Part shown: positions 61,501 through 64,000 of the stretch, one piece after another | How positions within the stretch are numbered: the first letter of the stretch is position 1 | Layout of the letters: the number at the start of each line of letters is the position of its first letter | DNA from: Metopolophium dirhodum | Taxonomy: Eukaryota; Arthropoda; Insecta; Hemiptera; Aphididae | Reading direction: 5' to 3' | Length of the DNA: 64,000 bases | Assembly (NCBI RefSeq): GCF_019925205.1 | Contig: NC_083560.1 | Coordinates: 6,324,001 to 6,388,000, forward strand | Notes under the pieces: generated by a model | Told to the model about the DNA's origin: nothing | The model's input: only the letters and a program-made list of their open reading frames with translations | Database searches by the model: none | Made by a program: the position numbers and the translations under genes

Positions 61501-63001
61501 TAGAGATGATAACTAGCAATGATAGCTACAGAATTTAACATAGAATCTTTAGAATTAATAGAAGGCAATATTCTGATTTGCGTTAGTTATATAACTTGTT
61601 AAATTCCAAAATAGACTGTCCAGAAATTCTGTCTTCGATCCCTCTTAATGTACCTAATATCACACTACGCTCCAATCCCACATTTCAGATTCCAATGCAT
61701 AAACAAAACTATTGTATTTTCGCTCCGGTTAACCAGATGTTAATGTTGGAAAATAAGCTAGAAACATTTAATTTTTTTTTCAACTTACTACCTAGATGAA
61801 CAATTTGTCTCAAAACATTAATATTGAATAACCAATAACATTATTCTACAATACTTACTATTAATTCATATATTGTTTGAATATATCATTGTAATTATAA
61901 TCATTTTAGTGTTCCCTATAGATATGTGATGTAATAAGTTACCTATAATCTTTAACTGTTAATATTATGTATTTGTATTTACTTTATATTTACTTTATAC
62001 TCTACATTTCTGTACTTATGATTGTTACTTAATTTGTTCTACTTATTATGTACTCTATGCCCTTGGGCGTTTATAATTAAAATAAAATAAAAATAAATTT
62101 ATGGAACAGATTGTCAGTTTAGTCACGAAGCAATGGGAAGTTATGAAAGCTTTGGCAGCTCAAGAAGAAATTGATATTTTAGAATTTTCTTTTCTTCAGA
62201 TGGGGATTTTTTGCTATTAAAAGTCATGAAGGTATCTGGTTTTACCCAAACACACAAATAAGGTGTTAGATAGTCGTTAGCTTGTTCAATAATTTTCAAT
62301 TATGCTACTATTTTTACAAACATTAATATTTATTGTTAAAAGGAGTAAAAATACATGTGTGTTATTTATTTGAAAAGTATAAAATAACAGTATTTAATAA
62401 TTGTTATCATGAACATACACGCAAACGCATCTAATACCAATAAGCGACCAACAACAATATACGCAACAGTTTTCTTCACGCAAGCATACATCAATATCAG
62501 AGACTCGTCGCTTATAGATTGTTTGATAATTTGTTTACACTCCCGGTGCCTGCCTACTTACCGGTAAAAAGAACCGAACAAAATAGGTTCGGGACGTTTA
62601 TTTTAGTAGAACCCTGGGCCGTATACATACCTCCTGGTCCACCGCCCCTGCTACTATATTCTAGTTACCGTAACTATACCTCATAAGGTAACTATAATGA
62701 TATAGTATGACTGTAATAATATACCTAACTGTTTTATACATAACAAATATTATAGTTGGAATGATAACAATAATAAGCTAAGTATTATGTTTTTCCACGA
62801 CAAGACAACCATATTACGTTATATACTTAGCAACTGGCGACCGTATCGGAAAAAAAGTAGAATCGAACAGAGTCGAAGACTTGAACGTCCAAAATTCGCG
62901 AGTAGGTACGCGCCGATATTCTTGACCACTCTGGGCACGGAAAATAAAAACCCGGGCAAACGGGCGGGTGGATACTCACGTTTTCTAGTAACCGGCGCCA
63001 T
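40554..63001 (-). CDS. PHF7/G2E3-like zinc-finger protein, ten exons
   Basis: Coding exons, in order on the minus strand: 63,001-62,980; 50,815-50,646; 50,351-50,250; 48,746-48,622; 48,552-48,277; 47,588-47,469; 46,065-45,950; 44,171-43,936; 41,377-41,176; 40,588-40,554. All introns are GT-AG and all phases join, giving 1,404 nt or 467 residues plus stop. Domains in order are an extended PHD (CMLCGHKEI, then CFYCNKKGATISC, VFHLPCGLKNGS and SFCQKHC), a RING/PHD-like module (CAICKDAV, WFHRECIQDLALNAG, FFKCPLC, LGIYIPSRDASWE) and a third finger (CLCPHEKKHKF, LLCISCGSNGTHRLCSS, WCCAVCKEV). This order is that of the PHF7/G2E3 family, nuclear chromatin-binding and ubiquitin-ligase-type proteins; no HECT domain is present. 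The tail is Ser- and Asp-rich with PILILDSDD and TIDLTSDADD, both like SUMO-interacting motifs. The family call is strong. Ligase activity, and exon 1 across a 12.2-kb intron, are inferred. Confidence 0.85.
40589..41175 (-). other. Intron 9 of the PHF7/G2E3-like gene
   Basis: 587-bp AT-rich intron. Nothing else was recognised. Confidence 0.5.
41176..41377 (-). CDS. PHF7/G2E3-like gene, exon 9
   Basis: 202 bp between TTTTTAG and GTAAGT. Encodes CISDDEEQANTHEVEQ, then a Gln/Ser-rich segment and DDEIPLIGNYST. No domain; it is placed in the gene by phase and splice sites. Confidence 0.72.
42451..43816 (+). mobile_element. Internally deleted IS630/Tc1-mariner-like element
   Basis: Terminal inverted repeats AGTCCTTTTCACGAAAAATG (left) and its inverse CATTTTTCGTGAAAAGGACT (right), with imperfect extension to GCCTGGTGG. 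A coding remnant starts near 42,860. After a frame break, the open segment 43,023-43,343 reads AEACGVSEKTVKRI, an HTH, then VHDFYDKREYPTTSNILAEY and STSMWCIMKNLNFKYKKCND, the pre-catalytic region of this transposase group. The catalytic DDE part is deleted. A C-terminal scrap with DSDDSEDEIN remains near 43,470. The element sits in intron 8 of the host gene. Confidence 0.75.
43936..44171 (-). CDS. PHF7/G2E3-like gene, exon 8 (Ser-rich, SIM-like)
   Basis: 236 bp. Encodes KDAAKKKKIKLEPLD, a basic patch that could be a nuclear localisation signal, then three perfect SCSGSSS repeats from a 21-bp tandem repeat at 44,062-44,124, and DDPILILDSDDSNDSN, a hydrophobic core followed by acids as in SUMO-interacting motifs. 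Confidence 0.85.
44062..44124 (-). repeat. 21-bp coding minisatellite, three copies
   Basis: ACTCGAACTTCCACTACAGCT occurs three times in a row without a mismatch, apart from the last base pair of the third copy. In the host gene it encodes SCSGSSS repeats. The unit is a multiple of three, so copy-number change would keep the frame. Confidence 0.9.
44841..45739. mobile_element. MULE-like MITE with 9-bp TSD
   Basis: Inverted ends of roughly 100 bp begin ACAGAACAAACAGAAGGGAA and share CGTCCGACATTTCTAGA and TTTAAACGTGCTGCCACGTA. The flanks carry GGTTGTAGC on both sides (44,832-44,840 and 45,740-45,748), a perfect 9-bp target duplication. Long TIRs with a 9-bp TSD are the signature of Mutator-like elements. 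It is 899 bp without a transposase and lies in intron 7 of the host gene. Confidence 0.85.
45950..46065 (-). CDS. PHF7/G2E3-like gene, exon 7
   Basis: 116 bp between AACAG and GTATGG. Encodes GSWEILLCISCGSNGTHRLC, then SSIKHEQEWCCAVCKEVP, the remainder of the third PHD-like finger. Confidence 0.92.
46911..47358. mobile_element. MITE with about 160-bp inverted ends, TTAA borders
   Basis: Left end TTAAGAGGATGTCAGCGC and right end GTGCTGACATCCTTTTAA are inverted. The similarity continues inward through CACTATTTGTT, ATAGACAAAA, TTTTTAAGTAAT and AGAGAATAATATTTT. TTAA (or TA) occurs at both borders. No transposase. It lies in intron 6 of the host gene. Confidence 0.72.
47469..47588 (-). CDS. PHF7/G2E3-like gene, exon 6
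   Basis: 120 bp. Encodes DASWETVPNAFAELTERPS, then ICLCPHEKKHKFQLPS. The RDASWE sequence after the second finger is typical of the family, and CLC opens the third finger. Confidence 0.92.
47589..48276 (-). other. Intron 5 of the PHF7/G2E3-like gene
   Basis: 688-bp AT-rich intron with a poly-A run near 47,890. Short open frames on both strands have no domains. Confidence 0.5.
48277..48552 (-). CDS. PHF7/G2E3-like gene, exon 5 (RING/PHD-like module)
   Basis: 276 bp. Encodes SFCQKHC, closing the extended PHD, then CAICKDAVVPSP, APCCKRDAWFHRECIQ, GYFFKCPLCNDVEKF and MLTLGIYIPSR. The Cys/His spacing is the PHF7/G2E3-type variant RING/PHD finger. Confidence 0.94.
48622..48746 (-). CDS. PHF7/G2E3-like gene, exon 4
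   Basis: 125 bp. Encodes ICFYCNKKGATISCSGKKC, then VFHLPCGLKNGSMHQYFQAF, the second half of the extended PHD. Followed by a 69-bp intron, the shortest of the gene. Confidence 0.92.
48784..50018. other. Intron 3 repeat patch with GCGCAAATA/TATTTGCGTC ends
   Basis: GCGCAAATAAGGTGGGGCTT at 48,782 and CCCTATTTGCGTC near 50,003 are roughly inverted, and the left side has GGCTTAGCCCTCCC, like the G/C-rich MITE at 26,400. The TAAGGGG element could be nested inside it. Homology is weak. Confidence 0.3.
49154..49695. mobile_element. MITE-like element with TAAGGGG ends
   Basis: Left TAAGGGGATCGC and right GCGACCCCTTA are inverted, with a TA on each side. It is about 540 bp, non-coding, and lies in intron 3 of the host gene. 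The ends resemble those of the element at 51,755. The inner parts of the TIRs are diverged. Confidence 0.5.
50250..50351 (-). CDS. PHF7/G2E3-like gene, exon 3
   Basis: 102 bp, 34 codons, between TTTTCAG and GTATGT. Encodes LLSSMAVQNG, then GIWGFLLKDIKSELARGTKE, the linker between the zinc-binding halves of the extended PHD (family pattern GIxGFLxxDIxxExxRG). Confidence 0.9.
50390..50612. mobile_element. Compact MITE with 28-bp TIRs
   Basis: Left end ACTCTGTTCAGATTAAGAT and right end ATCTTAACCTGAACTGAGT are inverted over about 28 bp with few mismatches, each followed by TA, so a TA target duplication is likely. The 223-bp element has a GC-rich core (GCCAGAACCGGCGACGATGA). It lies in intron 2 of the host gene, only 34 bp from exon 2. 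Confidence 0.75.
50646..50815 (-). CDS. PHF7/G2E3-like gene, exon 2 (extended PHD start)
   Basis: 170 bp between AACAG and GTAAGT. Encodes AASKPTVSQPIRKNVMVELN, then CMLCGHKEI, the first zinc ligands of the extended PHD, and ends VVVHYFCI in phase 0. Confidence 0.88.
51755..52195. mobile_element. Fold-back MITE with about 170-bp arms, TTAA borders
   Basis: The left arm from TTAAGGGGATTC and the right arm ending GAATCCCCTTAA are inverted. They share TTTCTGTTTTTGTCTAACAC, GATAAGAATTCTGAAAACAG and TTTGAATTTGTCGTCAA. The loop is about 100 bp. TTAA at both ends suggests a piggyBac-type target, or TA if mariner-like. A related block occurs in the arms of the large inverted repeat (22,930-22,975). 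Confidence 0.75.
52794..53655 (+). mobile_element. Internally deleted hAT element with 8-bp TSD
   Basis: Ends CAGAGCTTGTAAGTTCATGC and, inverted, GCATGAAGTTACGAGCCCTG, with a perfect 8-bp duplication GTAATAGC on each side (52,786-52,793 and 53,656-53,663). Near the right end the motif AGTGCAT recurs several times, and GTGCATGTT/AGTGCATATT occur near the left, as expected for subterminal transposase-binding repeats. A short plus-strand frame from 53,391 (MPKEKQTVAGSLQNFV) looks like a transposase start that is cut off. A 60-codon minus-strand frame at 53,086-53,268 (CYYC motif) is of unknown origin. Confidence 0.82.
53664..55220. other. First-intron sequence, no clear gene
   Basis: AT-rich. 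At 53,946-54,121 two short plus-strand blocks bordered by AG and GT could be exon relics (LAENLMPFVDMWK; NKENEHESSSTLKK), but the frame does not continue. Nothing else was recognised. Confidence 0.35.
55221..55962 (+). mobile_element. hAT element remnant with transposase C-terminus
   Basis: Terminal repeats of about 30 bp: GCCCCAGTTCAAAACTGCAA on the left and its inverse TTGCAGTTTTGAACTGGGGC on the right. Between them a plus-strand reading has KWTEVAKCQKEEQVMFDVLW, then LPECFSQLKMVAFRILTIFG and STYICEQIYSN, typical of the hAT C-terminal dimerisation region, and later LKTTDYFPELNKLS. Stops interrupt it, and the N-terminal BED finger and most of the catalytic core are absent. A possible imperfect target duplication is GATTATTA/GATTAGTG. 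Confidence 0.75.
56000..56425. mobile_element. Inverted-repeat element, about 100-bp arms
   Basis: The left arm has ACGATTCTAATTCCAACAAT and CGATTTGCATTCTGATAAAA. The right arm carries the inverse, ATCGTTGGAATTAGAAAC and TTTAGAATGAAAATCG. The centre is AT-rich with GATCGATC/CTCGATCG flanking it. No transposase and no clear TSD. Confidence 0.5.
56426..57021. other. AT-rich sequence replacing the 5' part of the gypsy LTR
   Basis: No coding signal. It runs directly into the surviving part of the 5' LTR at 57,022, where the upstream LTR sequence present in the 3' copy is missing. Confidence 0.4.
57022..57130 (+). repeat. Truncated 5' LTR
   Basis: Matches the last 102 bases of the 3' LTR (CAACATAAAATAATGGGACA at 57,022 and 59,968) with a 7-bp indel and two visible substitutions. 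It ends AATTAAACA directly before the primer-binding site. The first half of the LTR is absent. Confidence 0.88.
57131..57144 (+). other. Primer-binding site (tRNA-Ser type)
   Basis: TGGCGCAGTCGGTA immediately follows the CA end of the LTR. TGG is the complement of CCA. The sequence resembles the tRNA-Ser sites of the 17.6/297 group of insect gypsy elements; the tRNA assignment is from memory. Confidence 0.7.
57219..57895 (+). pseudogene. gypsy gag capsid region, frameshifted
   Basis: The start at 57,219 gives MNSFNKPGPLILNGN and about 42 further codons up to the frame change near 57,345. The next frame (from 57,340) continues MGTDALKIYNTLGI, EAILKKFEDYCSPKKNEAMT, FYKFFTRNQ, LMKQCDF and SRVVLGIQNKDVQERLLRE, which is retrotransposon Gag capsid sequence. 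The two frames overlap at the point where VAT would join LLNLMG, so a one-base change explains the break. Gag binds element RNA and forms particles; this copy is not intact. Confidence 0.85.
57866..58006 (+). pseudogene. gypsy nucleocapsid zinc knuckle
   Basis: In a third frame, CQRCGTIHGPRSCPAYGKEC and CNACSRVGH form two CCHC-type knuckles. The second is cut by a stop right after GH, where the final Cys would follow. Confidence 0.8.
58081..58326 (+). pseudogene. gypsy aspartic protease
   Basis: VTFKIDTGADINELP holds the DTGA active-site motif of retropepsins. LYGFGGTCIDAIGKI resembles the flap and later strands. An internal, non-initiating segment of pol; it stops at 58,326, and the RT part resumes in another frame. 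Confidence 0.85.
58450..58776 (+). pseudogene. gypsy reverse transcriptase, N-terminal part only
   Basis: GLGCFPDICKIKLKEGSIPK, then RRIPIKIKDKFKT, a frame change near 58,628-58,640, then KGIIIPVNEPVDWVNRLQIV and GSLRLCIDPIHLNKAI. These are the fingers of a gypsy RT. The sequence then jumps to RNase H, so the palm catalytic motif is missing. Confidence 0.85.
58777..59500 (+). pseudogene. gypsy RNase H split by a hAT MITE
   Basis: Before the insertion it reads RPVYFASRSLNKTEIEYAQI, FHNYIYGHG and VTVYTDHMTL, ending at RIKRLR near 58,999. After the insertion the reading resumes with YIPGKKNVIGDFLSW at 59,440-59,490. Excising 406 bp plus one target copy brings the two parts back into one frame. 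Confidence 0.85.
59001..59406. mobile_element. hAT MITE inserted in the gypsy element, 8-bp TSD
   Basis: Begins CAGTGGTTCTCAATCTTT and ends GGTTTGAGAAACGCTG, the familiar hAT terminus. Perfect 8-bp duplications ACTTAGAT lie at 58,993-59,000 and 59,407-59,414. The interior is AT-rich and non-coding, with GGGTCGCGACC near the right end. Its insertion postdates the gypsy element. Confidence 0.93.
59492..59773 (+). pseudogene. gypsy pol C-terminal remnant
   Basis: An open stretch with a charged Glu/Lys-rich segment (KEKEQEQDKEQ), then SQRQKRAPDRYMVHI, resembling the extreme C-terminus of gypsy integrase (KAPDRL-type). The zinc finger and DDE core of integrase are missing, so the deletion lies close to 59,500. 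Confidence 0.65.
59852..59869 (+). other. Polypurine tract
   Basis: A run of A followed by about nine G, directly before the TG of the 3' LTR. It is the plus-strand primer site of the element. Confidence 0.8.
59871..60069 (+). repeat. 3' LTR of the gypsy element
   Basis: 199 bp from TGTGTGGGTAATG to AATTAAACA (TG...CA). The last 102 bases pair with the truncated 5' LTR. Confidence 0.85.
60070..60481. other. Sequence between gypsy element and LINE
   Basis: AT-rich. A short CACCCTCATGCCCATTTTCC patch lies near 60,410. No gene was recognised. Confidence 0.4.
60482..62098 (+). pseudogene. 5'-truncated LINE (Jockey/CR1-like RT)
   Basis: Plus-strand readings give QQHGFWNSERNSKST, AIYTDIKKAFDTVDNNILIN and LPWFKSYLSKQ (60,482-60,772), then after frame breaks the catalytic FADDLKHCL at about 61,001. 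NGLNININK and VKDLGITFSKD follow (61,106-61,417), then ILEYGSLIWNP and a C-terminal part (61,596-61,799). This is the order of a non-LTR reverse transcriptase. The 3' end is an A-rich tail of AAAATAAAATAAA type ending near 62,098, and the 5' end is truncated near the RT start, as is usual for LINE insertions. Multiple stops and frameshifts make it inactive. Confidence 0.87.
62099..62786. other. First-intron sequence 3' of the LINE
   Basis: A 40-codon frame at 62,101-62,220 (MEQIVSLVTKQWEVMKALAA) looks coding-like but has no identifiable family. The rest is AT-rich, becoming GC-richer toward 62,560. Confidence 0.35.
62980..63001 (-). CDS. PHF7/G2E3-like gene, proposed coding exon 1
   Basis: Encodes MAPVTRK plus one base, followed by a strong donor (GTGAGTAT). 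It leaves phase 1, and exon 2 begins with the two bases needed (C plus GT gives Arg). It lies in the GC-rich block. The phase match, donor strength and the lack of another start near exon 2 support it; transcript data are missing. Confidence 0.68.
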
Positions 63002-63339
63002 GGATGGATGTGATGGATATTCGTCCTCGTGTGGATACCCGTTCGTAAGCGTTTCCGCTCTGATGACGACGACGCTGAATGCCACAATAAAACGGCGGCA
63101 CAGGTTGTCTGTTGACGATCGCCGGGCAATATCAGCAATGGCGGCGAAACGCGCAATAGAATGCAAACGACAAACGCGACGGGCTGCACTACAGGTTAGG
63201 TTATGGACGATGCGATTGCGCGAACAAGCGAAGCCGGACAAAGACGCCAGAAAAAGACCGGGAACGCGAACAAGAAGGTGGTGAGTGATACGGCCGTTTC
63301 GGTTATTCGATTGGGACGCGGACCATAGATTAGCACGTT

Positions 63340-63396
63340 AGCGGCGGCGGCGGCGACTGGCGGTTATGGCGGTTATGGCGGCGGCGGCGCGGTGGC
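63340..63396. repeat. GGC-rich trinucleotide tract
   Basis: Interrupted GCG/GGC repeats (GCGGCGGCGGCGGCGACTGG, then GGCGGTTATGGCGG twice). It lies within the GC-rich block, in the likely 5' UTR or promoter. Confidence 0.75.
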
Positions 63397-63760
63397 GGGG
63401 CGTGCGGTGTGACGGCGCAGGCGTAGGTTGTCGGCCGGCCGTGCGTTGTTGTTTGAGCGGCAAACGACGGGATTTGGTCGGTGCGACTCGTCGGGTTCCA
63501 CAACGTTGCCAAGTGTAACGAACCGGTCCTAGCCTGTCGACGCAGGTCGCAGTGTTGCGCCCGTTCGATACTTGTCGATAACCGCCGTTTTGACGCGATC
63601 TCATGGCGGTAAACATTCGGTGGTCTTCCCCCCCGACCTCCGCCGACCATGTCGTTTTCAACCAATTAAATATCGTAGTACGCGGTGGTCAACAGTGGTG
63701 GCGGTCTAAACAATATTTGCCGACTGCGAGCGGGACGTATTTTGCCGCCCTTTCGTATAT

Positions 63761-64000
63761 CAAGTTTTTTTTTTTAAAACAAAATAGGTACACAAAGAAA
63801 TATAAAACTGTTAATCGAATGGATCATTCTTTATTATTATAACTGAATACTATACGACACATTTCCTTGATCTACTACCATTATAATGCAATTATTGTGT
63901 AAAATTACAATACGCTAACGAATAAAGACGTGTTGACGTGTTGTTAGTTGCACTGTTGCGGTCTTCTAATAAGCAGAATAATCGTATGGTTAATGCTGTT
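63761..64000. other. AT-rich right edge of the window
   Basis: Composition returns to AT-rich after a T run at 63,767. Nothing was recognised before the window ends. Confidence 0.4.

Larger units (their letters stand above)
62800..63760 (-). promoter_or_regulatory. GC/CpG-rich first-exon and promoter region
   Basis: A sharp change from AT-rich to GC- and CpG-rich sequence, with many overlapping frames open on both strands because of composition. It contains the proposed start codon of the PHF7/G2E3-like gene (63,001, context CATCCATGG) and its donor. Sequence above 63,002 is probably 5' UTR and promoter. A donor-like GGTGGTGAGTG at 63,279 on the plus strand leaves open a divergent transcript. 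No TATA box was identified. Confidence 0.55.

Noticed and set aside
62101..62220. 40-codon frame after the LINE tail
   Set aside because: It looks coding-like but is short, isolated and without a recognisable family, so no gene is called.
62787..63284. 165-codon plus-strand frame, with overlapping 140- and 120-codon minus frames
   Set aside because: All frames are open here because of high GC. The frames have no domain. The spliced minus-strand start at 63,001 explains the region better, though a divergent transcript cannot be excluded.
63330..63665. Two overlapping Arg-rich minus-strand frames of about 110 codons
   Set aside because: They result from GGC repeats and GC-rich composition, with no domain. 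They lie in the probable 5' UTR or promoter.

Overview
The window looks like an insect nuclear chromosome, most probably from an aphid. It is AT-rich, has eukaryotic GT-AG introns, and carries many insect transposon remnants of hAT, IS630/Tc1-mariner, P-element/THAP9, Ty3/gypsy and LINE type. It also has a dispersed AT-rich repeat family that I associate from memory with aphid genomes. The species is inferred, not proven. No bacterial genes, operons or CRISPR arrays were seen.

Layout. (1) 1-18,189 is a satellite array with three nested levels: a 100-bp monomer; compound units of about 660-1,160 bp (192-bp head, 2-7 monomers, about 270-bp tail); and higher-order blocks repeating at offsets of 4,241 and 5,665 bp. 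(2) 18,190-34,700 holds LINE and dispersed-repeat remnants, a nearly perfect 2.03-kb inverted repeat (21,935-23,960 against 27,111-29,136) around a 3.15-kb spacer, an hAT MITE with an 8-bp target duplication, and a CCA-bearing 3' half of tRNA-Lys. (3) 34,712-36,377 (minus) is a decayed but exon-structured P-element/THAP9-type transposase, followed by a possible solo LTR (37,599-38,234) and a 498-bp tandem repeat (38,430-40,390). (4) 40,554-63,001 (minus) is the one convincing host gene, a ten-exon PHF7/G2E3-type zinc-finger protein of about 467 residues. (5) 62,800-63,760 is a CpG- and GC-rich block that fits its promoter and first exon.

The host gene carries an extended PHD, a RING/PHD-like module and a third PHD-like finger, then a low-complexity tail with two matches to SUMO-interacting motifs. 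Every splice phase joins in frame. That includes the link between a 22-nt first coding exon in the GC-rich block and exon 2, across a 12.2-kb intron. The introns are full of non-autonomous elements: a MULE-like MITE with a 9-bp TSD, an internally deleted IS630-like element, two hAT derivatives, TTAA/TA-type MITEs, a deleted Ty3/gypsy element and a LINE. The gypsy RNase H region is itself split by a younger hAT MITE with a perfect 8-bp TSD, which gives a relative insertion order.
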